Shown: positions 1-5,923 of the stretch, piece by piece
Numbering within the stretch: position 1 is the first letter of the stretch
Layout of the letters: each line of letters opens with the position of its first letter
From: Streptosporangiaceae bacterium
Lineage (GTDB): Bacteria; Actinomycetota; Actinomycetes; Streptosporangiales; Streptosporangiaceae
Assembly (NCBI GenBank): GCA_030041195.1
Contig: JASHOI010000049.1
Span: 1 to 17,223, forward strand
Length of the DNA stretch: 17,223 nucleotides
Direction: 5' to 3'
The notes under the pieces: model-generated
The model's input: the letters and a program-made list of their open reading frames with translations, nothing else
What the model was told of the DNA's origin: nothing
Database searches by the model: none
Position numbers and translations under genes: made by a program

Positions 1-1
1 G

Positions 2-127
2 CAGGTAGTCAACCGAGCCGCGACGGCCTTCTGGCGCCGGGCGATCCCGTGCGCTTTCGACGAGGTCGAGGAGGCCGGTGAGATCGTGCAATCCTTCACT
101 GTCGGGCAGTGGCCTGGGCCTCGATGA
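2..127 (+). CDS. C-terminal fragment of possible GNAT-type acetyltransferase (5' end outside window)
   Basis: An open frame runs in from the left edge and stops at TGA 125-127, giving 41 residues. They include AAxAFWRRAIPCAFDEVEE and end in IVQSFTVGQWPGPR. The pattern of a helix with FWRR, then FDEVEE, then a final strand xVQxFTV resembles the last helix and strand of GNAT N-acetyltransferases, but only this tail is visible, so the family is an inference. The frame overlaps the 3' end of the convergent hydrolase gene by 32 bases, which is common for converging actinobacterial genes. No start or upstream signal can be judged. Confidence 0.45.
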   Translation, partial: QVVNRAATAFWRRAIPCAFDEVEEAGEIVQSFTVGQWPGPR

Positions 128-1019
128 AGGCGGCGATCCGGTCGTTCAGCTCGTCGATCCGGTTAAAGCCGCCGTGGCTGCCGGGGACGATGGCGACCTC
201 CGCGTGCGGCATGAGGCTTCCCCGGGCCCGGGCCTCCGCCGGGGTGAGCATGGCGCTGCGCGCGCCGGTGATGAGCAGGACCGGCACGGTGATCGCACGG
301 AGTTCGTCGTCGGCGAGGATGCCGGGGAACTTCGGCTCCATCCGGTAGCCCCGGCTGCCTGCCCACATGACCGTCATCAGTTCCTGCTCCAGCATGGCCG
401 GGCTGTCTAGCCACCGCGCGAGGCGGCGGCGCAACGGCATCGGGGTCAGGCTGGCCAGGCCGCTGATCGAGAGCCACCACCAGAAGCGGGCGTCGAGCTT
501 GGTGAGCCCGGCCGGGTCCAGCAGGGTAACGGAGGCGACCCGTTCGGGCGCGCGGATGGCCTGGTTCATGGCGACCCAGCCGCCGTAGGACATGCCGACC
601 AGATGCGCCGGGCCGTCGCTGAGCTGGCTGAGCAGCTCGTCAAGCCAGGCCGCGCAGGACGCCGGAGGGGTGAGCGGGGCGCGCGCGACGCTGGGGTTGG
701 GGTCGCCGGGCATGTCGATCCCGTAGACCGGGTGGTGGCCGGCGAGAGCGGCGACGTGCGGGTACCAGCCCGCGGCGTTGTACCCGGCGCCGTTGAGCAG
801 CACGACCGGCTCCCCGCCGGCATGCGGCCGGTAGGCGTGGACCCGCGTGGTGGCCGTCGCGGTCTCGAGGTCGAACTCCTCGCAGGGCTGCGGCCAGAGC
901 GCGAAGGCCCGCTCGTAGGCGGCCATGAACTTCTCCCGCGCCGCATCGCTCACCCACGATGCCGGCTCGCCCTCGGCTGCCAGGTCTGCTGCGCCGGTGA
1001 TGCGCTTGATCCCGAGCAT
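96..1019 (-). CDS. Alpha/beta hydrolase
   Basis: A 307-residue soluble alpha/beta-hydrolase-fold protein, probably an esterase or C-C/epoxide-type hydrolase on a small organic substrate. The oxyanion region is LLNGAGYNAAGW (res 74-85). The nucleophile elbow is GMSYGG with Ser144, and the C-terminal catalytic His is in GSHGG (His282). At the usual acid position after strand 7 (TGARSAMLTP, about res 251-260) there is Ser instead of Asp, so the acid may instead be Asp168 in LLDPAG, as in some family members. The start at 1019 is chosen because GAGGAGG lies 6 bases upstream; an in-frame ATG at 1049 lacks such a site. The gene is divergent from the TetR gene and probably its target through the palindrome between them. 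The substrate cannot be deduced. Confidence 0.9.
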   Translation of the reverse strand: MLGIKRITGAADLAAEGEPASWVSDAAREKFMAAYERAFALWPQPCEEFDLETATATTRVHAYRPHAGGEPVVLLNGAGYNAAGWYPHVAALAGHHPVYGIDMPGDPNPSVARAPLTPPASCAAWLDELLSQLSDGPAHLVGMSYGGWVAMNQAIRAPERVASVTLLDPAGLTKLDARFWWWLSISGLASLTPMPLRRRLARWLDSPAMLEQELMTVMWAGSRGYRMEPKFPGILADDELRAITVPVLLITGARSAMLTPAEARARGSLMPHAEVAIVPGSHGGFNRIDELNDRIAAFIEAQATARQ

Positions 1020-1053
1020 GTCCCGCCTCCTCGCGGCTGACTCTCTCATCTTT

Positions 1054-1071
1054 ATGATACGAATGTATCAT
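1054..1071. promoter_or_regulatory. TetR-type operator palindrome in divergent promoter region
   Basis: ATGATAC-GAAT-GTATCAT is a perfect 7-4-7 inverted repeat in the 90-bp gap between the divergent hydrolase and TetR genes. It overlaps -10-like hexamers on both strands (TATGAT at 1053-1058 on plus, TATCAT at 1059-1054 on minus). A regulator bound here would be expected to block both promoters. TetR proteins typically bind such palindromes next to their own gene. That this protein binds this site is inferred. Confidence 0.75.
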
Positions 1072-1109
1072 TAACGGGCCGGGCTGCCAACGAGGGATAC
1101 GGTGAGCAG

Positions 1110-1742
1110 GTGCCGAAGCGGGTCGATCACGAGGAGCGGCGGCGGCAGATCGCGGACGCGCTGCTGCGGACCGCCGCCACGCGCGGGCTGCACGCCACCG
1201 GGATGCGCGAGGTCGCAGCCGAGGCCGGCGTGTCCCTGCGGCTGGTCCAGTACTACTTCGGCACCAAGGAAGAGCTCATGCTGGCCGCCATGCAGCAACT
1301 GGCGGCCCGGTTCAGCGAACGGGCCATGGCGCGGATCAACCGGATCAAAGAAACAGAAAACCCGGTTAGCCCGCGGGACGTCATCGCCGCGATCTTGACC
1401 GAGGGGCTGCCCGCCGACGACGAGCGGCGCACCTTCACGATCTTGTACACGGCGTACTTCGCGCTCTCGCTCACCGACCCGGCCCTGGCGATCGGCCCCC
1501 TGGCCCGGAACTCCGGCGTCGTGATCGACGTGGTCGCCGCCCAGCTCCGATCCGCCCAGGCGGCCGGCGAAACGCCCGCCTGCCTGGACGCGGGCCTGGA
1601 AGCCCTCAGCCTGCTTGCGATGTCCGCGGGCCTGGGCACGAGTGTCCTCGGCGGCCATTCCTCACCCGAGCAGGCCCAGGCCGTCATCGATTACCACCTG
1701 GACCGCCTGTTCCCCGCATCCCAGCCGGCGTTACGCGTATGA
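1110..1742 (+). CDS. TetR/AcrR-family transcriptional regulator
   Basis: A 210-residue one-component DNA-binding repressor. The N-terminal helix-turn-helix occupies about residues 13-58: QIADALLRTAA, then MREVAAEAGVSLRLVQYYFGTKEELM, the hallmark TetR recognition helix with the YYF-x-TKEEL ending. The remaining roughly 150 residues form the helical ligand and dimer domain, in which no specific ligand can be read. The start is GTG at 1110; the nearest purine-rich stretch (GAGGG, 1092-1096) is rather far away, so the start is only moderately certain. The gene is divergent from the alpha/beta hydrolase, with the palindrome at 1054-1071 between them, so the likely job is to control itself and the hydrolase in response to a small molecule. 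Confidence 0.93.
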   Translation: MPKRVDHEERRRQIADALLRTAATRGLHATGMREVAAEAGVSLRLVQYYFGTKEELMLAAMQQLAARFSERAMARINRIKETENPVSPRDVIAAILTEGLPADDERRTFTILYTAYFALSLTDPALAIGPLARNSGVVIDVVAAQLRSAQAAGETPACLDAGLEALSLLAMSAGLGTSVLGGHSSPEQAQAVIDYHLDRLFPASQPALRV

Positions 1743-1880
1743 GTGCGCGCGCAAGGGTTCCAGCAGTTGGTGCGGCCTGGTCAGCGCGGTCGTCACCCAG
1801 CTGTCGCCGTCTGGCGGCGACTCGAGCGTCACCAGCACCAGTCCAGCCTGCCGCAGGTCAGGGCGCTGCGGGCGGCGGCG
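1731..1880 (-). pseudogene. Orphan C-terminal coding fragment, family not recognised
   Basis: One reverse frame ends at TAA 1733-1731 and reads cleanly as PDLRQAGLVLVTLES, then PPDGDSWVTTALTRPHQLLEPLRAHSYA. It looks like the end of a normal soluble protein and has actinobacterial codon use, but it has no start codon and runs into the IS110 transposase fragment upstream, in a different frame. I read it as the tail of a gene whose front has been lost, with the breakpoint near 1880. I do not recognise the family. The stop overlaps the end of the convergent TetR gene. Confidence 0.35.
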
Positions 1881-1885
1881 GGGGG

Positions 1886-1960
1886 CGTGCCATCCTCGGT
1901 GCTACGGCCAGCAACCTGGGACCGCTTGCGGTGCACGTCGATTCCGACGCAGACAGACAT
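1886..1960 (-). pseudogene. IS110-family transposase, N-terminal remnant
   Basis: Starting at ATG 1960 with AAGGAGG 7 bases upstream, the reverse strand encodes MSVCVGIDVHRKRSQVAG followed by RSTEDGT. GIDVHRKxSQVAxxxEDG is the conserved start of IS110-family DEDD transposases; the Asp of GIDVH is the first catalytic acid. Similarity ends after about 25 codons and the frame stops shortly after. The rest of the roughly 400-residue protein, including the remaining acidic residues and the catalytic Ser domain, is absent. The element therefore cannot make a working transposase. Confidence 0.75.
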
Positions 1961-1961
1961 T

Positions 1962-2037
1962 GCCGGGCCTCCTTCCCGAGCTCGTACTCTCACCCGGAGC
2001 GTCCCGCTACGGGGCTGAGCAGGGAAGGGGGCCCGGC
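1962..2037 (-). ncRNA. Structured IS110 left-end leader, candidate bridge-RNA segment
   Basis: Directly upstream of the transposase start, 1962-1977 and 2022-2037 are complementary over 16 positions with one mismatch (8 pairs, C/A, 7 pairs). Inside the loop lie a small CCCG-TAG-CGGG hairpin and CTCA/TGAG pairing. In the minus-strand RNA the 3' arm contains the AAGGAGG ribosome site of the transposase. IS110 elements are known to encode a bridge RNA in a non-coding end next to the transposase gene. This stem could be part of that RNA, a translation-blocking hairpin, or both. Position and structure are seen; the function is inferred. Confidence 0.45.
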
Positions 2038-2079
2038 CCTCATAGGGTCGTGAGCGCTAGCGCAGAACGCCGCGCGGGC

Positions 2080-2187
2080 TCACAGGCGCGCGGTGACCGG
2101 GTCCAGGACGACGTCCACGAGCGGGACATCCGTGTCGGCGAACGCCGCGCCAGGCCTGGCCGACCTCGCCGCGGTGGAGGCTGACAT
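2080..2187 (-). other. 35-codon reverse-strand ORF, uncertain
   Basis: ATG 2187 to TGA 2080 encodes a 35-residue peptide ending in FADTDVPLVDVVLDPVTARL. The ending looks like a folded protein's C-terminus, but no ribosome site precedes the ATG and I recognise no family. It may be another decayed gene end in the debris region, or chance. Confidence 0.15.
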
Positions 2188-2197
2188 ACGTGCGTCG

Positions 2198-2241
2198 CAG
2201 GCCTCACAGGCCAGCTAGACCTACGAGCCCTGCGAGGCCTG
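2198..2241 (-). terminator. Inverted repeat downstream of small ORF, weak terminator candidate
   Basis: CAGGCCTC (2198-2205) pairs perfectly with GAGGCCTG (2234-2241) around a 28-base loop. It starts 8 bases after the stop of the small reverse-strand ORF at 2249-2419. The loop is long and there is no T-tract, so it is only a weak terminator candidate. Confidence 0.3.
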
Positions 2242-2248
2242 TCGGCGC

Positions 2249-2419
2249 CTACCGGATGCCGTGCATCTGCGACAGCCACCACAGCAGCCAAGGCAGCCAG
2301 TGGCTGACGCCCTGCGTGAGGATTAATGTCGCCTCACGCGCCGTCGCGGCCCAGCTGGCCAGGGGATCAGATCCTGCGGCGGGAGGGGTGTCGTCGTCTG
2401 ATGTGGGTAGGTTGCCCAT
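2249..2419 (-). CDS. Possible small protein with Trp-rich hydrophobic C-terminus
   Basis: ATG 2419 is preceded by GGAGA at good spacing (an in-frame ATG at 2431 is possible but has no such site) and gives 56 residues. The N-terminal third is acidic and polar (SDDDTPPAAGSDP), followed by a helix-like ASWAATAREATLIL. The C-terminus is strongly hydrophobic and Trp-rich: VSHWLPWLLWWLSQMHGIR. That tail could insert in or lie on the membrane. I recognise no family. A hairpin upstream and an inverted repeat downstream support a transcription unit, but the surrounding debris means it could be a fragment. Confidence 0.4.
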   Translation of the reverse strand: MGNLPTSDDDTPPAAGSDPLASWAATAREATLILTQGVSHWLPWLLWWLSQMHGIR

Positions 2420-2464
2420 AGCAGTCTCCATTCGGTTCGAGCCGTTGGCGGGACTGTCGGTTTG

Positions 2465-2499
2465 GGTGGCCTTCTCCGCCGCGAACGGAGAGGGCCACT
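2465..2499. other. Strong hairpin, 12-bp stem
   Basis: GTGGCC-T-TCTCC (2466-2477) pairs with GGAGA-G-GGCCAC (2487-2498), 11 Watson-Crick pairs plus one internal G/T, with a 9-base loop. It lies about 45 bases upstream of the small reverse ORF start. It could be a terminator for something decayed or a leader structure; there is no T-run on either side. Confidence 0.5.
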
Positions 2500-2899
2500 G
2501 CCGTTATTGGAGCTCGCACCCGTTATTCCCAAGGTCCCAAAATGCAATCTGCAGACCGTGCGCATCGATCTACGCATTGGGGCATGAAACTTCTGTTCGG
2601 CTGCGAAGCGTTCTCGTGGGAGTTGGAGTGCTTCGCGCCGAGCGAACGGTGAACCGCTCGGCCCAGGCCGGCTCGTTCCGAGAGCTCGGCCGGTGCGGTG
2701 GGTGCGGGAACAGGTCGCAGTAGACCGTGGCGGACGCGCGACGCGTCAACCTATCGGCAACCAGGGCGAATCCGCGGGAAGTACACGTTCGGGCGGGCCG
2801 CCGCGACGCCCAGCCGGACGCTGGCCTTCGCATGCTCGGGACCTGGCTGTTCGATGCCGCCAGTCACTTCGCAGCTGCGGCATCGGCGACGAGTAGCCG
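2500..2899. other. No supportable gene; decayed coding debris
   Basis: None of the six frames shows a convincing start, ribosome site or family motif here. The short frames present switch strand and phase, as expected of old, rearranged coding DNA. Two CCGTTATT copies (2501-2508 and 2520-2527) sit 19 bp apart at the left end, with no known meaning. Confidence 0.5.
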
Positions 2900-3041
2900 T
2901 ACTCGCGGCCGCCAGGCTCGTGCCCGAGCGCATGCAGGATGTCGCCCGCACACCATTCGGCGCGCTCTTCCACACCCAGGACTTCCTCGAGGGCCGCAGG
3001 GCTGAGGCCGAGGGACGTCTCCCGTCTACCAGGGCAAGTAG
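2900..3041 (+). pseudogene. Crotonase (enoyl-CoA hydratase-like) C-terminal remnant, frameshifted
   Basis: The plus strand reads ARLVPERMQDVARTPFGAL, then FHTQDFLEGRRAEAEGRLP. This is the pattern of the last helices of enoyl-CoA hydratase/isomerase proteins, where xxHTxDFxEGxxAExEGRxPxYxGK is usual. After GRLP the frame changes: a single base appears missing near 3023. Reading on in the neighbouring frame gives VYQGK and TAG at 3039-3041, the expected family ending. No catalytic N-terminal domain is present upstream. I judge it the dead 3' end of a crotonase gene; assignment rests on this short tail only. Confidence 0.45.
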
Positions 3042-3071
3042 GCAGGCTCGCGTCAGGCAGTCATAACGAGG

Positions 3072-4520
3072 TCAACGCGGCGCATCACCGGCGCGGTCGG
3101 CGCCAGGCGCTGGCGGGCCAGCCCGGTGTCGTGGCGGGCCGGACCGTGACTGGGAGCTGGGCTGGACGCGGCCGCGATCATGGACCGGCCGGTAGCGATG
3201 TGCCGGGCCCGCCTGCGAGGCGGACGCGGTCGGTGTCGGGTCCGGCGTCGGCGCGGGGGTCGGCGACGGCGTCGGTTCCGGTGACGGCGACGGCGACGGG
3301 GATGGCGACGCTGGCGGCGGAGACGAGGAATGGGACGGCGATGGCCGCGGTGAACTCGGTCGCGGCGAGGGCGACGCCGACGAGGACGAGGGGTTGCCCT
3401 GCTGGGGCGCGGCCGAACTTATCGTGGCTACCGGGGCGGGGCGGGTGGACGAGGAGTGCTTCCCCGGGGTCGGCGCGTTCGCGGTCGCGTCGGTCCTGGG
3501 TGGCTGGGCTGACACGGGCGACGGGTCGTGGGTTCCGGCCGCCGGCTGCAATCCGCTCTGGGCGTCGAAGTGCTCGTCGACGAGGAATGCCCCGGCGCCG
3601 ACCAGTGCCACGGCCAGCGTGGCCGCGCTCGCGGCGACCATGTACGTGCGCCGTGGGCGGACTGCCCGCGGTTCGGCCCGCCCCGGGTAGCCGTCCGGGC
3701 CGAACGGCCCCAGCCGCCGGATGACCTCGGCGCGGTAGGCCTGCACATCCGCGGAGCTCCCGGAAAGGAGCCAGAGCAGCCGCTTGCGCTCATCGGCCGC
3801 GACCGTGGCGCTGGGCAGCAGCCCGAGAACCACTGCCGAACCCGGATTGAGCCGTTCCCGTTTGGTGCAGACCGCACAGCGCGGGGTGTGCTCCTTCATC
3901 CACCGCGGCGCGACCCGGGTCAGGTCGCCATCCAGGCTGCTCAGATAACCAGCCGCGGCCGGGCAGTACCACGACCGCCCGCGGCAGCCCGCGAGCAGCA
4001 GGTCCCACGACGCCTCGAATCGGTCGCCGCTGTTTTCCGCCACCGTGCGCGCCTGGTCGCGCGGCACGCCGAGCACGTCCGCGAGCTCGGCGGTGTCCAG
4101 CCCATGCCGGATGCTCAGTTCCGCGATCTCGCTGTCCGAGGGGCTGATCTCGGCCAGCGCCGTCCACGCGGTCGACAGCAGGTCAGACCGCCAGGCGTTG
4201 CCGCCGAGCCGGTCCCACTCCGAGTCGGCGATCTCATCGAGATAGGCCGGCTTGGCTCCGGCCCGCAGCCGCTGCTGGCAGCCACAGCGGGCGATCGCGA
4301 ACAGCCATGCTCGCAGCCGGGCCGTGTTGCGCAGCAGCGAGGCCTTGGCCGCGGCGATCACGAACGTGGCCTCCACGACCTCGGCCGCGTCCGCCACGTC
4401 GCCAAGCTGCGACTGGCAGTAGTCGTAGAGCTCTTGTCCGTGCCTGTCGAAAGCGGCGCCGACCGCCTCAAGATCGCCTTGGGCGATCGCCGTCGCTAGC
4501 GGGCCATCCCACACACGCAT
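3072..4520 (-). CDS. ECF-like sigma factor fused to zinc-binding anti-sigma motif, membrane anchor and Pro/Ser-rich tail
   Basis: 482 residues from ATG 4520; no ribosome site is visible there, and a TTG at 4580 is less likely. Residues about 15-90 resemble sigma-70 region 2 (AFDRHGQELYDYCQSQLGDVADAAEVVEATFV ends near res 54, then LRAWLFAIARCGCQQRLR). Residues 115-175 resemble region 4 (SEIAELSIRHGLDTAELADVLGVPRDQARTV ends at 160). Then His211-x3-Cys215-x2-Cys218 matches the H-x3-C-x2-C zinc-associated anti-sigma motif. One membrane helix (about 293-314) follows, then a low-complexity Pro/Ser/Thr region (335-440) presumably outside the cell. The last 40 residues are Arg/Pro-rich. Sigma, anti-sigma and sensor parts would thus be held in one membrane protein, suggesting response to an envelope signal, perhaps by proteolysis. 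It is divergent from the 140-aa gene at 4751. Confidence 0.75.
   Translation of the reverse strand: MRVWDGPLATAIAQGDLEAVGAAFDRHGQELYDYCQSQLGDVADAAEVVEATFVIAAAKASLLRNTARLRAWLFAIARCGCQQRLRAGAKPAYLDEIADSEWDRLGGNAWRSDLLSTAWTALAEISPSDSEIAELSIRHGLDTAELADVLGVPRDQARTVAENSGDRFEASWDLLLAGCRGRSWYCPAAAGYLSSLDGDLTRVAPRWMKEHTPRCAVCTKRERLNPGSAVVLGLLPSATVAADERKRLLWLLSGSSADVQAYRAEVIRRLGPFGPDGYPGRAEPRAVRPRRTYMVAASAATLAVALVGAGAFLVDEHFDAQSGLQPAAGTHDPSPVSAQPPRTDATANAPTPGKHSSSTRPAPVATISSAAPQQGNPSSSSASPSPRPSSPRPSPSHSSSPPPASPSPSPSPSPEPTPSPTPAPTPDPTPTASASQAGPAHRYRPVHDRGRVQPSSQSRSGPPRHRAGPPAPGADRAGDAPR
3215..3400. repeat. Low-complexity Pro/Ser/Thr-coding repeat tract
   Basis: A degenerate 6-base repeat (GGCGAC/GGCGTC-type on the plus strand, encoding SP, TP and AP dipeptides on the minus strand) fills the tail of the sigma fusion gene. 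It encodes an extended, wall-spanning-type segment and is a likely site for length variation by slippage. Confidence 0.75.
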
Positions 4521-4750
4521 ACACGATAGATGCTTGCTTGCCGCACAGTACGCAGATGACGCGATAACTGCCTGCGGCAACGCTGGATCCGGCGGCTGCC
4601 GCAGCCCGGGCCGGCAGCAAGAGTGGCGGCTGATGAGCGGGGTGCCGACGGTGTTCGTGATGCCGCCAAATCATGCGACGATGCCGTGCCGTACTGAGCG
4701 GTGCGCCACACTGTTGGCTACGGCTGCCCGCAGCCAGCGAGGAGGAATCA

Positions 4751-5173
4751 GTGAGCGCGCGGCAAAACCCGGCACCCGAGGGGGGCGAGACGCAAGAGTC
4801 GCGCACGGCCACCGACCTGCACCAGCGGGTAATTTTCGAGGAACTCGACGCGCAGGTCAAGGACGGTGACGTCCGTACGGTCGGAATCACCTGGAACCGG
4901 TCCCGCCACCTCGGACCGCTCGCCGGGGCGCATGCAGGCGTGACGGACGATAACGAACTGAGCCGCACGGCCAAGATCAGGGCCGCGGTGCTCGGCACGT
5001 CGCCGCGGACAGGCACGATCGTCGTCAGCTTCGCGGACGGCACGCGACATGAGATAGCGCTGCGACTCGGCACGGATGAGCAGCGGCAGGCAATTGACGC
5101 GGCCGTGACGAGGTTCAACGCGATGGCCGCCGCTGCCGCCAAAGCCGGTGATCACGAGGCCAGCGAGAAGTAG
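4751..5173 (+). CDS. Hypothetical protein, 140 aa
   Basis: The GTG start at 4751 is fixed by GAGGAGG five bases upstream; an upstream extension of the same frame has no such site. Residues 1-20 are polar and probably disordered. The rest looks like a small alpha/beta domain: a helix ATDLHQRVIFEELDAQVKDG, strands VRTVGITW and GTIVVSFADGTRHEIALRL, and a C-terminal helix DEQRQAIDAAVTRFNAMAAAAAKAG. There is no signal peptide or membrane segment. I do not recognise the family. It stands alone, divergent from the sigma fusion gene, and is followed by a 7-bp GC-rich hairpin at 5180-5205. Confidence 0.75.
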   Translation: MSARQNPAPEGGETQESRTATDLHQRVIFEELDAQVKDGDVRTVGITWNRSRHLGPLAGAHAGVTDDNELSRTAKIRAAVLGTSPRTGTIVVSFADGTRHEIALRLGTDEQRQAIDAAVTRFNAMAAAAAKAGDHEASEK

Positions 5174-5179
5174 TGATGC

Positions 5180-5205
5180 CGGGCGGCGCCCCGGCCCTCC
5201 GCCCG
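5180..5205 (+). terminator. GC-rich hairpin after the 140-aa gene
   Basis: CGGGCGG (5180-5186) pairs with CCGCCCG (5199-5205) around a 12-base loop, 7 bases after the stop of the 140-aa gene. There is no T-tract, which is usual for actinobacterial terminators. Confidence 0.5.
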
Positions 5206-5280
5206 AAGCAGCGCACGTAGCCGCCCCAATTGCCGGACGCTCTGCTTGGTCAAGGCAGCGCAGGCGCTCGGAACAATTAA

Positions 5281-5538
5281 TCTGCACGCAGAAGCACGCC
5301 AGTTCCGCCAACGGTGCAGAATCCGGTCACATTCTGTGACTGGGGCCAAGAACGTCTTCGACATGGGCGAGGTCGAGACGGGCCTGCCCGCCAACCCCTC
5401 ACACCCGACCGCAGCTGCCTCGGTGAGATCTTCTACTTCGACGGCACCGTACCGACCCGCGCACCACCATGTGTTAGGTGGGCCAAGGCTTCCCTGGACC
5501 GGCACGCCACCTACATCGTCGCCGCCTACGTCGCTTGA
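5281..5538 (+). other. Uncertain plus-strand ORF or gene remnant ending at 5538
   Basis: Within the 500-bp stretch between the 140-aa gene and the toxin-antitoxin pair, one plus frame is open from 5281 and stops at TGA 5536-5538. Its last part (CLGEIFYFDGTVPTRAP, then RWAKASLDRHATYIVAAYVA) looks protein-like; the first half does not. The only start (GTG 5314) lacks a ribosome site. A very strong hairpin 19 bases after the stop suggests that a transcription unit once ended here. I recognise no family, and see nothing else in 5206-5556. Confidence 0.3.
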
Positions 5539-5556
5539 GTTGCCCGGTAAGACGAT

Positions 5557-5600
5557 GAGCTGAGTGCCGCCCGGCTGCACCAACCGGGCGGCACTCGCTC
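5557..5600 (+). terminator. Strong terminator-like hairpin
   Basis: GAGTGCCGCCCGG (5562-5574) pairs perfectly with CCGGGCGGCACTC (5584-5596) around a 9-base loop. The stem is extended by GAGC/GCTC outside a single bulged T (5561), making 17 pairs in all. It insulates the downstream toxin-antitoxin genes from upstream transcription. No T-run follows, so it could also work as a bidirectional or RNA-stability element. Confidence 0.8.
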
Positions 5601-5683
5601 ACCTGGCTGTTCGGCTGCCCGCCGCGGCGCAGCGCACAGGGTAACGGTTCGCGTTCGCGGCCCCGGCACGGCAAAATGAGACC

Positions 5684-5923
5684 GTGACCAGCGAACAGAT
5701 CGCGATGATCTCTGCGGACCCGGCGGTGATGCACGGCCAGGCCGTGATCGCTGGAACCCGCATCCCGGTCAGCGTGATCTTGGACTGCATCGCCGCCGGC
5801 ATGACGACCGAGCAGATAACTGCCGAATACCCGACGGTGACCACGGCAGGCGTGCGCGCAGCCGCAGCATACGGCGCGGCGCTGGCACGCGAGGAACTGC
5901 TGCCGATCCCGCAGTCGCGGTGA
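5684..5923 (+). CDS. DUF433 antitoxin-like protein
   Basis: A 79-residue protein with the full DUF433 signature: ISADPAVMHGQAVIAGTRIPVSVILDCIAAGMTTEQI (res 9-45), then AEYPTVTTAGVRAAAAYGAALAREEL. The family carries a winged or ribbon DNA-binding fold and is the antitoxin and probable autorepressor of pairs with DUF5615 PIN-like toxins. GTG 5684 is taken as the start (weak TGAGA upstream); ATG 5705 is possible. Its TGA overlaps the toxin's GTG by four bases (GTGA), the expected translational coupling. The antitoxin appears full length, unlike its partner. Confidence 0.85.
   Translation: MTSEQIAMISADPAVMHGQAVIAGTRIPVSVILDCIAAGMTTEQITAEYPTVTTAGVRAAAAYGAALAREELLPIPQSR

Noticed and set aside
3528..4499. 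323-codon plus-strand ORF opposite the sigma fusion gene
   Set aside because: No domain and shadow-type composition.
4521..4580. TTG start at 4580 for the sigma fusion gene
   Set aside because: No ribosome site and a Cys/Ser-rich extension unlike the family's N-terminus; ATG 4520 fits better.
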